From Puniceicoccales bacterium Verruco_01 (GTDB lineage Bacteria; Verrucomicrobiota; Verrucomicrobiia; Opitutales; Oceanipulchritudinaceae), in the NCBI GenBank assembly GCA_001604565.1, contig LVBV01000003.1, positions 1 through 64,000 on the forward strand: a stretch of DNA of 64,000 nucleotides. The letters are read 5' to 3'. Positions within the stretch are counted from its first letter, which is position 1; each line of letters begins with the position of its first letter. Positions 42,718 through 52,136 of this stretch are shown piece by piece. A program made the position numbers and the translations under genes. The notes below the pieces were generated by a model. It worked only from the letters and a program-made list of their open reading frames with translations, ran no database searches and was not told the origin of the DNA.

Positions 42718-43095
42718 ATGGAAAACGACAGGCTGGAGCAGATTTTCGCAATGCAGGCGGCGCTCAACAAGCGCATCGGCGTGGACACGGCTTCCATGGA
42801 CGAGAAGCAGAAGATAGAGTGGGTCCTCAACTATTCCCGCGCCCTCTCGCAGGAGACGGCGGAACTCATCGACTCGGTGCCGTGGAAATGGTGGGCCAAA
42901 TACCAGAAATTCGACCCCCAGAACGCCCGCGTGGAGGTCGTCGATCTCTTCCACTTTTTGATCTCCATCGCGCAGGTCCTCGGCATGAGTGCGGACGACG
43001 TGTACCAGGCATACCTCGCCAAGAACAAGATCAACCACGAGCGCCAGGACAGCGGCTACACCGTCAAGAACGCCGACGACAGCCGCGGCATCTGA
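42718..43095 (+). CDS. dimeric-type dUTP diphosphatase (all-alpha NTP pyrophosphatase)
   Basis: 125 residues. The MazG/dUTPase all-alpha signature is visible: SQETAELIDSVPWKWWAK with the ExxxxD metal-binding helix, ARVEVVDLFHFLISIAQ, then KNKINHERQDSGY near the C-terminus. These enzymes hydrolyse dUTP to dUMP, keeping uracil out of DNA. The annotation as dUTPase rests on WKWW and the KxNxxRQ-GY end, which I associate with the dimeric family. Divergent from the RG-tailed protein gene. Confidence 0.82.
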   Translation: MENDRLEQIFAMQAALNKRIGVDTASMDEKQKIEWVLNYSRALSQETAELIDSVPWKWWAKYQKFDPQNARVEVVDLFHFLISIAQVLGMSADDVYQAYLAKNKINHERQDSGYTVKNADDSRGI

Positions 43096-43303
43096 CGCGC
43101 TGAGCAAAGCCTCTTTCTGCTTATGGCCACCTCGAACAACTGGTTTCGTCGCGAGAACGTGGATTTGCGGATAAATGGCAAGGATTCGGAAGCGAGTAGT
43201 AATGAACGAATTACGGCGAACTTCCGAAACGCAGCCAGCCGCCGCAAAGACCGTTCGTAGCAGAAATCAATGTTGTTCGAGGTGGCCTTATATGAACCTT
43301 ATC

Positions 43304-43317
43304 AATCTTATAAGATT
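43304..43317. promoter_or_regulatory. AT-rich palindrome upstream of AAA ATPase gene
   Basis: AATCTTATAAGATT is a perfect 14-bp palindrome in an AT-rich stretch of the otherwise gene-free gap from 43096 to 43353. GATAAGATC (43330-43338) repeats half of it nearby. It looks like an operator, 37 bases before the GTG start. Confidence 0.45.
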
Positions 43318-43353
43318 CTTGTAACTTCGATAAGATCGGTATAAACAACGCCT

Positions 43354-44547
43354 GTGAATCCGATCACAAATCCATTTGCACCGGGGGCAGGCACGAGGCC
43401 GCCGGAATTGTCGGGACGCGACGAGTTGATAGAAAAGGCAAGAATCGCTCTGGAACGAACGAGGATCGGCTATCCTGAAAAGAGCATTTTGATGGTCGGG
43501 CTTCGCGGAGTGGGAAAGACCGTTCTGCTGGACAAGATCAAAACTGATGCCGAGGTATCCGGCATTCAAACGATCCGCATCGAAGCCAAGGAAGACCAGT
43601 CGCTCCCGGGAATGCTGGCGCCCAAACTCCGACAGGCGCTCCTGCGTCTGTCAAGAAACGAGAGAGCCCGCGCAAACGCCCAAAAAGGTCTCCGCGCACT
43701 CGCCGGGTTTGTAAAGGCGCTCAAGGTGAAATTCGGCGATCTTGAGGTCGGTCTGGATTATGATCCCGAACCGGGCCTTGCCGACAGCGGGGAATTAGAA
43801 TCGGACATGACGGAACTGCTGGAAACTTGCGGCACGGCAGCCCATTCCGTCGATACTGCGCTGGTACTCTTCATCGACGAACTCCAATATGTAAAAGAAT
43901 CCGAGTTGGCTGCATTGATCACCGCACTGCATCGCATAGCGCAGACACAACTTCCTGTTACGCTCGTCGGCGCTGGATTACCTCAGCTGAGGGGAAGGAC
44001 GGGGGAGGCGAAATCCTACGCGGAAAGACTATTCGATTTCCCGGAAATCGGTCCGCTGTCCGGCGAGGCGGCACGGGATGCCATCCGCAAACCTTTGGCT
44101 GCAAATCAAGTGGGTATCGACAACGACGCGCTAGACCTGATTGTGGAAAAAACACACTGCTATCCCTATTTTCTACAGGAATGGGGAAAGCATTCCTGGG
44201 CCATGGCGGAGACCTCCCCCATACGACGAAGCGATGTGGAGGACGCCTCAATCATCGCCATGGCGGCACTCGATGCCAGTTTCTTCCGCGTTCGCTTTGA
44301 CCGTCTGACGCCTCTTGAAAAACGATACATGCGTTCGATGGCGGAACTGGGCCCCGGACCTCATCGTTCCGGCGACATCACGGATTTGCTCGGCAGAAAG
44401 GTCACCGATCTTGCCCCGACCCGGGCCAACCTGATTTCCAAGGGCATGATCTGGAGCCCGAATCACGGTGACACCGCGTTCACGGTCCCCATGTTCGACG
44501 AATTCATGCGCCGCATCATGCCCGGCACCGACTGGAAGACCGCCTGA
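43354..44547 (+). CDS. AAA-family ATPase (orphan, ATP-binding)
   Basis: 397 residues, GTG start. Walker A GLRGVGKT (49-56) and Walker B ALVLFIDELQYV match the archaeal/bacterial AAA ATPases of the COG1672 type; a C-terminal winged-helix-like region (RLTPLEKRYMRSMAELG, RSGDITDLLGRKVTDLAPTR) follows. These proteins often ride in accessory loci and their role is unclear. Codon use and GC are lower than in the flanks, suggesting acquisition. Immediately upstream is the AT-rich palindrome. Confidence 0.8.
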   Translation: MNPITNPFAPGAGTRPPELSGRDELIEKARIALERTRIGYPEKSILMVGLRGVGKTVLLDKIKTDAEVSGIQTIRIEAKEDQSLPGMLAPKLRQALLRLSRNERARANAQKGLRALAGFVKALKVKFGDLEVGLDYDPEPGLADSGELESDMTELLETCGTAAHSVDTALVLFIDELQYVKESELAALITALHRIAQTQLPVTLVGAGLPQLRGRTGEAKSYAERLFDFPEIGPLSGEAARDAIRKPLAANQVGIDNDALDLIVEKTHCYPYFLQEWGKHSWAMAETSPIRRSDVEDASIIAMAALDASFFRVRFDRLTPLEKRYMRSMAELGPGPHRSGDITDLLGRKVTDLAPTRANLISKGMIWSPNHGDTAFTVPMFDEFMRRIMPGTDWKTA

Positions 44548-44556
44548 TCTGCCCTG

Positions 44557-47268
44557 CTACTTGTCCGCGAGCTCGTAGGCGAGGGTTGCTTCCTTGCCCT
44601 TGGTGTTGTCGAGAACGACGGTGAGAAGGCCGTCCTTCTGCGCGAGCTTCACCTCGCGGACGCGTTTGCCCGTGGCGTCGAGGGCCCAGGCGCGCAGGCC
44701 TCCTTCCGAGGGGAAGCAGAGCGTGGCCCTGCCCGAACGGGCCAGATGCGGAAGCTTCCCCCATCCGGTGAGGGTGCGCATCTCGGCGCTCGTGAAGCTC
44801 TCGCCGGAGTTCGCCATTTCGGTCAGGTGCAGGACGAGAATCCGGCGGCTCTTTTCAAGCGGCGCCCCGTCAAGGGAAAGGGCGGCGACACTGGAGGGCC
44901 CGGAATCGAAGGTGACGCTCGCCCCGCCTGCGGAAAACGTCCCGCCGTGATTGGCGATGAGCCAGACACAGCGCGGCGCGGCGAGGGTGAAGGTACCGTC
45001 GTTCACGCCCGCGACGATCTCGCCCGTGTCGCTCTTGTACAGGCCCTTGACGGGATCGAAGCTGCCCGCCGGGACGAAGCCCTTTGCCTCCAGAGAAGCG
45101 AGAAGGTTGGCGTCCGGGGCCATGTAGCTAGGATTTCCGGCAAAGTTGACGGACCCGGTGAGCGGACCGGAAAGCGAATCCGGTGCCGCGCCCTCGGCCC
45201 ACACGCTCGCCACGCCCGTGAGAAGGCCTGCGTATTCGATCGGCTCCTCGAAGCCTTCCTGTGCCCAGCCGGAGATCACGCGGTAACCGTTGGCGGAATC
45301 CACCGCGCAGGTGAGAAGGTTCTTCGCCGGGGCGAGGTCCCCCCGCAAGAACATCAGGCCCGCCGCGCGCTCGCCAAGCTGGCTGAGAGGGTCCGTCACA
45401 AGGTCGAAGCCCGTGCACGCCTGCTGGTTGAGGAGGTTGCCGACATCGTGGCTCTCGGCAAAGCGGTAGAGGCCGTCCCAGTCCTGAAAGGCGGCGTAGG
45501 CAAAAAGGAGTGGCGCGCCCTCGGCCCGGTAGCGGTTGGGGTTGCAGTAGTTCCACTCGGTGACGGTGAAGGGGCGGCCCGCAATGCGGCTCGGGAAGAG
45601 GGTGCGCGGGACGTGAACGCCGCTCTCGATGGCGCTAAGCTGGTGGTAGCGGTAGGGCAGCTTCCAGCTCGCCTCGGGGAAGTCCGGGTGGTCCCAGTAG
45701 ATGTGGTTGTCCACATAGTCGTAGCGGGAACGCGTTTCCGTGAGCGGGATCGCCACGAGGCAGTTCGTCCCGGTGAGCGGGACCTTTACACGCAGGGTGT
45801 TTTTGAGGAAGTCCTCGTACATCCGGTCGCCCTTGAGCTGAATGGAGTTCAGGAACCGGGAAAGAGCCTGCTGCTCTTCATTCCATCCCTTGGGATCCAC
45901 GCCGGACTCCTTCTTCCACTCTGCGAAAAGCCCGTCATAGATCGCGGCGACGGAGGCGTTCTCGCGCCACACCGTGCCGAGGGGATCCTCGTTCACCGGG
46001 CAGACGCCGACCAGTGCCGGATCCTCCGCGAGGGTTTTGCCCGTATAGGGGTTTTTGTGCGTCAGGATGGCGGTGGCAAAGCTCTTCCAGTTCTCGAATC
46101 CGGCCTCGGAGACCGGCGACACGGCCTTGAAGGCGGCAATCATGTCCCCCGAGACGCCGGGAATCTCGCCATCTGTGATCTTGCGGAAGGAGAAGAGGTC
46201 GATCACCACGTACATCCCCCTCTTCTCGCACTCGGCGATCAGGTATTCCATGCGGTCGTACAGGGCCCAGTCGATGTCGAGGGAGTTCTTGCGATTCTCG
46301 GTCAGCAGGCCGTCGTAGTGATGGAAGCGCACGACGTTGTAGCCCATCTTCGCGAGGTACTCCGCGATGCGCGGGGCGTCCTTCTTTTCGGGATAGTTCG
46401 CGCTGTAACAGAGGTTCGTCCCGTGGAAGCGGAGGCGCTTTTCCGGCGCGAGCTCGAAGGCGAAGTGGCCGTCCTTTTCCGTCACGAAGCCGTACTTGCC
46501 CGCCGGGGCGTCGAGAAGGCTGGAAAAGTCGAGCGCGCTCCCGGGCAGGACCGTGAGCGAGGCTTTGTACGGGCGCCAGTCCTTCCCCGCCTTTGCCACG
46601 AAAGGCACCTCCGGTGGGAGCGGCATCCGCTGTTGCGAAAGATTCGCCCCGACGATGCCCCAGACGGCGTTTCTCTCGCTGCGGAAGATCACCGCCGCGA
46701 CAGGCTGGGGCTTCGTTTTGAATTCCGAGACGTACAGGCCGTGGAAGCCTCCGCGCGCCGGGCCCTTCCAGGCCACGGCACCGTTGGCCAGAGGCGCGGG
46801 ATTCCACCAGTCCGCGATGTCGCGGCCCGAGACGACGGCCTCCACGCCCTGACTGCCATCCGCGTAATAGAAGGTGATCGTGCCGATCCGCGTGCCCTTG
46901 GGCGGCATCCAGCCCGCGCCGTGGAAGAGGTAGAGCCAGCCGCCGGGCAGCGGCGTGTCAAAACGCAGCGTCGCCGACTGCGGCAGGGCGGGCTGCGCCG
47001 AACCAGCGAGGACGAGAGCCGCCTTCTCCTTTTCCCCCACGAGGAACGGGACGTTCACCTTCTCCGCAAGACCGGCGGGCAGTCCCGCAAGGTCGTTTCC
47101 CGGACCCTGATCGAACCAGCCGCCCGCCCCGTCGTAGCCGACGGGGTCGGTGAGCGAGCGGTTTGCGATGCCGGAAAGATCCAGAGGCGAGGCCGGAGCA
47201 AGGCACGGGACGGCGGAAAGGATCACGGCGGCGAGGGCGCCGCGCAAAAGATGCGGGGAACGGATCAT
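44557..47268 (-). CDS. secreted glycoside hydrolase, clan GH-A type
   Basis: 903 residues with a Sec signal peptide (MIRSPHLLRGALAAVILSAVPCLAPAS). An N-terminal beta domain precedes a (beta/alpha)8 barrel: MGYNVVRFHHYDG on one strand, VCPVNEDP with the likely acid/base Glu, and FTVTEWNYCNP with the likely nucleophile Glu. A beta-rich C-terminal domain follows. The family number cannot be fixed by eye; GH5, GH39 and related families are candidates. The substrate is likely an external plant or host polysaccharide. Divergent from ppk. Confidence 0.78.
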   Translation of the reverse strand: MIRSPHLLRGALAAVILSAVPCLAPASPLDLSGIANRSLTDPVGYDGAGGWFDQGPGNDLAGLPAGLAEKVNVPFLVGEKEKAALVLAGSAQPALPQSATLRFDTPLPGGWLYLFHGAGWMPPKGTRIGTITFYYADGSQGVEAVVSGRDIADWWNPAPLANGAVAWKGPARGGFHGLYVSEFKTKPQPVAAVIFRSERNAVWGIVGANLSQQRMPLPPEVPFVAKAGKDWRPYKASLTVLPGSALDFSSLLDAPAGKYGFVTEKDGHFAFELAPEKRLRFHGTNLCYSANYPEKKDAPRIAEYLAKMGYNVVRFHHYDGLLTENRKNSLDIDWALYDRMEYLIAECEKRGMYVVIDLFSFRKITDGEIPGVSGDMIAAFKAVSPVSEAGFENWKSFATAILTHKNPYTGKTLAEDPALVGVCPVNEDPLGTVWRENASVAAIYDGLFAEWKKESGVDPKGWNEEQQALSRFLNSIQLKGDRMYEDFLKNTLRVKVPLTGTNCLVAIPLTETRSRYDYVDNHIYWDHPDFPEASWKLPYRYHQLSAIESGVHVPRTLFPSRIAGRPFTVTEWNYCNPNRYRAEGAPLLFAYAAFQDWDGLYRFAESHDVGNLLNQQACTGFDLVTDPLSQLGERAAGLMFLRGDLAPAKNLLTCAVDSANGYRVISGWAQEGFEEPIEYAGLLTGVASVWAEGAAPDSLSGPLTGSVNFAGNPSYMAPDANLLASLEAKGFVPAGSFDPVKGLYKSDTGEIVAGVNDGTFTLAAPRCVWLIANHGGTFSAGGASVTFDSGPSSVAALSLDGAPLEKSRRILVLHLTEMANSGESFTSAEMRTLTGWGKLPHLARSGRATLCFPSEGGLRAWALDATGKRVREVKLAQKDGLLTVVLDNTKGKEATLAYELADK

Positions 47269-47427
47269 CTCGGGAGGGGGTTGGGATGAGCGCCGGGAAA
47301 TTCCGGCGTGGATCGGACGCTATCATGATTACCCGCCCGGAACAAGAAAGAGACGTTTTCGGGGAGAGGGCCAAACCTCCCTCTTTTCCTTTCATTTCGC
47401 GGCGCGCCACGCTAGATTGGGCGCCAG

Positions 47428-49626
47428 ATGGGAAGCGAAAACACCAGTCACCCGGCCAAGACCGCCTACTTCAACCGCGAACTCTCCTGGCTGGCTTTCA
47501 ACCGCCGCGTCCTTGAGCAGGCCTACGATTCGCGCTTCCCGATTCTCGACCGCATGCGCTTTCTCTCGTTCGTCGCGAGCAACCTCGACGAATTCTACGA
47601 GATCCGCGTCGCGGGGCTGATCCAGCAGACCGAGGGCGGCGTGGTCGAGGCGGGGCCCGACGGCCTCGGGCCCAAGGAGCAGCTCCGCCGCATCCACAGC
47701 ATTTCCGCGTCGCTCGTACACGACCAGTACGAGTGCTGGCACAAGGTGATCGTGCCGGGGCTCAGAAAAGCGGGCGTCCTCTTCAAGACGAAGGAGCAGT
47801 TCACCCGCCGCGAGAAGGCGTGGATGGAGAACTACTTCATGACCGAGGTCCTGCCGGTTTTGACCCCGCTGGCGATCGACCCGGCCCATCCCTTCCCGAG
47901 CTTCGGCAACAAGACGCTGAACCTGCTCCTCTGGCTCGACGATCCGGCGACGCCCGAGACCGAGACGATCCTCGCCTTCATCCCGGTGCCGCGCATCCTG
48001 CCCCGCGTGGTGTTCATCCCCGGCGCGGGCAAGGCGAAGCCGGTGTACGTGTTTCTTTCGGACATCATCAAGCTCTTCGCGGACCGGCTTTTCTCCGGCT
48101 ACAAGATCAAGGCGATCCACGCCTTCCGCATCACCCGCAACAGCGACCTCTACATCGACGAGGAGGAGGTGGAAAACCTGCTCAAGACGATCGAGGAGGA
48201 GCTCTACAAAAGGCGCAAGGGGAGCCCCGTGCGCCTGGAGATCGAGGACGGCGTGAACGACGAGCTCATGGAGCGGCTCCTTTCCAACATCGGCCTCTCG
48301 CGCCAGCACGTCTTCATGATCAACGGGCCGATCAACATGATGCGGCTCCAGAGCGTGTACGACCTCATCGACCGGCCCGACCTCAAGTGCGCGCCCTTCA
48401 CGCCGTACGTCCCGCCGTACTTCTCCGGCAGCTACAACATTTACGACGTGGTGCGCGAGGGCGACCGCCTCCTGCACCATCCCTACGACTCCTTCCAGCC
48501 AGTGATCGACTTCGTGGGGCACGCCGCGCGGGACCCCAAGGTGCTGGCGATCAAGATGACCCTCTACCGGACGAGCTCCGACTCGCCCATCGTCAAGGCC
48601 CTGATGGCGGCGGCGCGCGCGGGCAAGCAGGTGACGGCGCTCATCGAGCTCAAGGCCCGCTTCGACGAGGCCAACAACATCAACTGGGCGCGGCAGCTTG
48701 AGGACGCCGGCGTGCACGTGGTGTACGGCTTCGTGAAGCTGAAAACCCACTGCAAGTGCTGCCTCGTCGTCCGCAAGGAGGACGGCGGCATCCGCCGTTA
48801 CGCGCACCTTGGCACGGGCAACTACCACAGCAAGACCGCCCGGCTCTACACGGATTTATCCTTCTTCACCGCGCGGCGCGACCTGACCGACGAGGTGGCC
48901 GAGGTTTTCAACACCCTGACGGGCTTCGCCAAGGAGCCGAAGTTTAGCCGCCTGCTCGTGGCCCCCTTCAACCTGCACTCCACGATGGTGAAGCTCATCC
49001 TGCGCGAGGCCGCCAACGCCCGCGCCGGCAAACCGGCCCGCGTCGTCGCCAAGTGCAACAGCCTCATCGACAAGGAGACGATCGACGCCCTCTACGAGGC
49101 CTCCTCGGCGGGCGTGAAGATCGACCTCGTCGTCCGCGGCATCTGCGGACTGGTCCCGGGCGTCCCCGGCATGAGCGAGAACATCCGCGTCACGAGCATC
49201 CTCGGACGGTATCTGGAGCACAGCCGCATCTTCTACTTTGAAAACGCGGGAAAGCCCGAGCTGTACCTCGGCAGCGCGGACTGGATGCCCCGCAACTTCT
49301 TCCGCCGCGTGGAGGTCGTCTTCCCGGTGGAGGAACCGGCGCTTCGCAAGCGCATCGTGGAGGAGGTCCTCGGCGCGACCCTGAGGGACACGACGGCGCG
49401 ACTTCTCAACGCAAACGGCGGCTACGGGCCGTCCGCACCGGAAGGCACCCCGCCTTTCTCCTCGCAGGATTATTTCATGGCACTTTCCCAGGCCCGTGAA
49501 AAGGCCGACGCTGGCGGCAGGAAGGAAAAGGAGGACACCTGTACGGTGCCGAGTCTGGAAATCGTCCGCGAGGGGAAAAAGACCACGGGCCTGCGCGACG
49601 AGAATCTGGACGATTCCGGTTTGTAG
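47428..49626 (+). CDS. ppk: polyphosphate kinase 1
   Basis: Transfers the ATP gamma-phosphate to polyphosphate chains. 732 residues, canonical. The N-terminal [18 protein letters not shown] domain is present, [18 protein letters not shown] marks the catalytic region, and [22 protein letters not shown] carries the autophosphorylated His. The last 50 residues past the catalytic domain are Glu/Lys-rich and not conserved in the family. Followed by the folate genes on the same strand. Confidence 0.96.
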   Translation: MGSENTSHPAKTAYFNRELSWLAFNRRVLEQAYDSRFPILDRMRFLSFVASNLDEFYEIRVAGLIQQTEGGVVEAGPDGLGPKEQLRRIHSISASLVHDQYECWHKVIVPGLRKAGVLFKTKEQFTRREKAWMENYFMTEVLPVLTPLAIDPAHPFPSFGNKTLNLLLWLDDPATPETETILAFIPVPRILPRVVFIPGAGKAKPVYVFLSDIIKLFADRLFSGYKIKAIHAFRITRNSDLYIDEEEVENLLKTIEEELYKRRKGSPVRLEIEDGVNDELMERLLSNIGLSRQHVFMINGPINMMRLQSVYDLIDRPDLKCAPFTPYVPPYFSGSYNIYDVVREGDRLLHHPYDSFQPVIDFVGHAARDPKVLAIKMTLYRTSSDSPIVKALMAAARAGKQVTALIELKARFDEANNINWARQLEDAGVHVVYGFVKLKTHCKCCLVVRKEDGGIRRYAHLGTGNYHSKTARLYTDLSFFTARRDLTDEVAEVFNTLTGFAKEPKFSRLLVAPFNLHSTMVKLILREAANARAGKPARVVAKCNSLIDKETIDALYEASSAGVKIDLVVRGICGLVPGVPGMSENIRVTSILGRYLEHSRIFYFENAGKPELYLGSADWMPRNFFRRVEVVFPVEEPALRKRIVEEVLGATLRDTTARLLNANGGYGPSAPEGTPPFSSQDYFMALSQAREKADAGGRKEKEDTCTVPSLEIVREGKKTTGLRDENLDDSGL

Positions 49627-49677
49627 GCGGGTTTCCCAAAGGCTCCGCGCAACCTCCGCCAACCGACAATCCCGACG

Positions 49678-50508
49678 ATGGCAACCTTTGAAGGCAGGCA
49701 TTTCTCCTTTGCGCTCGGGCGGCGGACCCTCGTCATGGGGATTTTGAACCTGACGCCCGACTCTTTTTCGGACGGCGGGCTGTACACGGATGTGCCCGCG
49801 GCCCTCGCCCGCGCGCGTCAAATCGCCGCCGAGGGCGCGGACATCCTCGATGTCGGGGGAGAGTCCACACGGCCCGGCCACGTCCCCGTGAGCCCGGAGG
49901 AGGAACTCGCCCGTCTGCTGCCGGTTCTGGAGGGCCTTGCCGGTTTCCCGATTCCCGTCTCGGTGGACACGTACCATCCGGAGGTGGCCCGTGCGGCGCT
50001 GGCGGCGGGTGCGGCGATCGTGAACGACGTCGGCGGAACCCTCTCCCCGGAGATGGCGGCTGTTGTGCGCGAGGCGGGCGCCGGATGGATCGTCATGCAC
50101 ACCGGCGGGGGCGACGCCTCGCATCCGGCGGAGTATCCGGAGGGCGACGTGGTGACGGCAGTGCGGCATTTTTTCGAGGAATCGCTGGCGAAGGCGGCGG
50201 CCCGCGGCATTCAGGCCTCCTCACTCTGTTTCGACCCCGGGATCGGCTTCGGCAAGAGCCACGAAGAGAACCTGCGCCTCCTGCGGGAGGTGGCGGCGTA
50301 TCGCCTGCCGGAGAACGCGCTCCTTGTCGGGGCCTCGCGCAAGAGGGTCGTCGGAATCGCCAGCGGGGAAACGGACCCGAAGAAGCGCCTTGCCGGAACC
50401 CTTGCCGCGCACACCGCCGCCATTGCGGGCGGGGCGGACATCCTGCGCGTACACGACGTTGCGGCCTCCGTACAGGCGGCTAGGATGGCGGACGCGATCT
50501 ACCGCTGA
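49678..50508 (+). CDS. folP: dihydropteroate synthase
   Basis: Joins p-aminobenzoate to dihydropterin pyrophosphate. 276 residues. ILNLTPDSFSDGG is the first substrate loop, GADILDVGGESTRPG the second; SVDTYHPEVARAALAAGAAIVNDVGG and DPGIGFGKSHEENLRLL complete the barrel. The target enzyme of sulfonamides. It begins the fol cluster. Confidence 0.96.
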   Translation: MATFEGRHFSFALGRRTLVMGILNLTPDSFSDGGLYTDVPAALARARQIAAEGADILDVGGESTRPGHVPVSPEEELARLLPVLEGLAGFPIPVSVDTYHPEVARAALAAGAAIVNDVGGTLSPEMAAVVREAGAGWIVMHTGGGDASHPAEYPEGDVVTAVRHFFEESLAKAAARGIQASSLCFDPGIGFGKSHEENLRLLREVAAYRLPENALLVGASRKRVVGIASGETDPKKRLAGTLAAHTAAIAGGADILRVHDVAASVQAARMADAIYR

Positions 50509-50527
50509 ATCCCCACGACATTTTCCC

Positions 50528-50893
50528 ATGGACAGCCTACTTATCAGCGGCCTGAAAATTCACGCCCGACACGGCGTGCTGGCGGAGGAAAAGACGCTCG
50601 GGCAGACCTTTGTCATCGACGCGGTGCTGAAAGCGGACCTCACAAAGGCCTGCGCGAGCGACCAGTTGGAGGACACGGTGAACTATGCGGCGGTGGTGGA
50701 AACGCTGCAAAGGGCGATGGTCGCTTACGACGACAACCTCGTCGAACGCGCGGCGCAGCGGCTCGCCGAGGCCGTCCTCGCGGAGCATCCCCTCGTGGCG
50801 GAGGTGTCGATCACCCTCAAAAAGCCCCATGCGCCGATCCCGGCCCTCTTCGACTTCGTGGCCGTTTCCATCACCCGGAGGAGAAGGCCGTGA
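50528..50893 (+). CDS. folB: dihydroneopterin aldolase
   Basis: Makes 6-hydroxymethyl-dihydropterin from dihydroneopterin. Start at ATG 50528 (MDSLLISGLKIHARHGVLAEE); the ORF-track start at 50324 overlaps folP. 121 residues, family length. HGVLAEEKTLGQTFVID and DTVNYAAVVE and LVERAAQRLAEAVL are typical. Its TGA overlaps the folK GTG (GTGA), so translation is coupled. Confidence 0.92.
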   Translation: MDSLLISGLKIHARHGVLAEEKTLGQTFVIDAVLKADLTKACASDQLEDTVNYAAVVETLQRAMVAYDDNLVERAAQRLAEAVLAEHPLVAEVSITLKKPHAPIPALFDFVAVSITRRRRP

Positions 50894-51393
50894 AGGAGGC
50901 GGCACTTTCCATCGGAGCGAACCTCGGCGACCGGATGGAATCCCTCCGGAAGGCGGTGGCGGCACTCGGCAACCTTCCCGGGACGAGGATCCTCGCCCTC
51001 TCGAAGGTGTACGAGACCGACCCCGTGGGCTATGCGGACCAACCCTGTTTCCTCAACGCGGCGCTGCGGCTTGAAACGGGGCTTTCCCCGGCAGCGCTCC
51101 TTGGCGCATGCCTTGGCATCGAGGCGGCGCTCGGCAGAAAGCGGAATTTCACAAACGGTCCGCGCGCGATCGATATCGATCTTCTCCTTTACGAAGGCAC
51201 CGCAAGCGCGGGCGCTGAACTGACCCTGCCGCACCCCCGGATGCTGGAGCGCGCCTTCGTCCTTGTACCGCTCGCGGACCTGTATCCATCGGGAGAGGCG
51301 CCCGGGCTCGCCTTTGCGGAAGCTCTGGCGCGCCTTTCCCGGAACGGCGTGCGCGCGACCGGCTTGTTTCTCGATCAATTGCCCTTGCGATAG
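50890..51393 (+). CDS. folK: HPPK, 2-amino-4-hydroxy-6-hydroxymethyldihydropteridine diphosphokinase
   Basis: Transfers pyrophosphate to hydroxymethyl-dihydropterin, feeding FolP. 167 residues, GTG start. SIGANLGDRMESLRKAV opens the protein, NGPRAIDIDLLLYEG and LPHPRMLERAFVLVPLADL are the family signatures. Its last 19 bases overlap the end of the convergent secreted-protein gene. Confidence 0.95.
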   Translation: MKEAALSIGANLGDRMESLRKAVAALGNLPGTRILALSKVYETDPVGYADQPCFLNAALRLETGLSPAALLGACLGIEAALGRKRNFTNGPRAIDIDLLLYEGTASAGAELTLPHPRMLERAFVLVPLADLYPSGEAPGLAFAEALARLSRNGVRATGLFLDQLPLR

Positions 51394-52076
51394 TCGCCGA
51401 AGGAGAGGGTGCAGTCGTCGCTCACTTTATCCCCCTGCACGCTCCAGTCGGCGGAGGAGGGCACGACAAAGCCGAGGGTCCGGTTGAACTCGTAATAAAC
51501 GTGCATCGTGATCTCGCTCAAGCGTCCACGTGGCGTCGCGATCGGACCGGCGCCTGTGATGTCGATCGAAGTGACGAAACCCTTTTTACGATCGTAATAG
51601 AGCCTGCCGTTCAGCTTCACGGGGTCGGACCCACCGACAGAGGTGACGCAGGTGAAGCGGAAGATGTACACGTCTCCCTCCGTCTTCTCCTCCGCGAGGC
51701 TCGCCGGATCCATGATTCGCAGGGGATTTTCGTAGGGGATCCACGTCCGCGCACTGCCGGGTTTGGCGTTCTTCAAATCATAACAGTTCCACTTCTTCGC
51801 AAAGGCGCTCACTTCGCTCTCCCACGAGGGCCGTCCGTCCACGCGCAGGAGGGTGTGGCGCATCTGGTTGTTTCCCACACGGCTCACGCGGTACATGTAA
51901 AGGTGCCCGCCGCTGCCCTCGGAAACCACGTAATTCAGGTCGGCCAGCGGATGCGCGTCGCGCCAGGAAAGGTCGTTCCGGACGGCGGCGGTGTGGTCGT
52001 ACGCGGCATCCCCCGCGGCGAAGAGCGCGGCGGGAAGAAAGGCGAAAAGCGCAAGGAAAAGCCCCTTCGTTCTCAT
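51375..52076 (-). CDS. secreted protein of unknown function
   Basis: 233 residues with a signal peptide (MRTKGLFLALFAFLPAALFAAG). The body has NYVVSEGSGGHLYMYRVSRVG and a Tyr-rich beta pattern reminiscent of DUF3108-like periplasmic proteins (LNGRLYYDRKKGFVTSIDITG), but I cannot name a family. It lies 60 bases after hrpB on the same strand and its 3' end overlaps folK by 19 bases. Confidence 0.7.
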   Translation of the reverse strand: MRTKGLFLALFAFLPAALFAAGDAAYDHTAAVRNDLSWRDAHPLADLNYVVSEGSGGHLYMYRVSRVGNNQMRHTLLRVDGRPSWESEVSAFAKKWNCYDLKNAKPGSARTWIPYENPLRIMDPASLAEEKTEGDVYIFRFTCVTSVGGSDPVKLNGRLYYDRKKGFVTSIDITGAGPIATPRGRLSEITMHVYYEFNRTLGFVVPSSADWSVQGDKVSDDCTLSFGDYRKGN

Positions 52077-52136
52077 GACGGACCAGTTTAGGGGCGCCGG
52101 AAGCCCCCTTCAACGATTTTCGGGGCGGCAAGTCGA

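Noticed and set aside
38640-44556. integrated mobile element with att sites
   Set aside because: GC is lower in places, but no integrase, transposase, flanking repeat or tRNA target could be found, so boundaries cannot be drawn.
44746-47289. 847-aa plus-strand ORF
   Set aside because: Antisense to the glycoside hydrolase; composition typical of a shadow frame.
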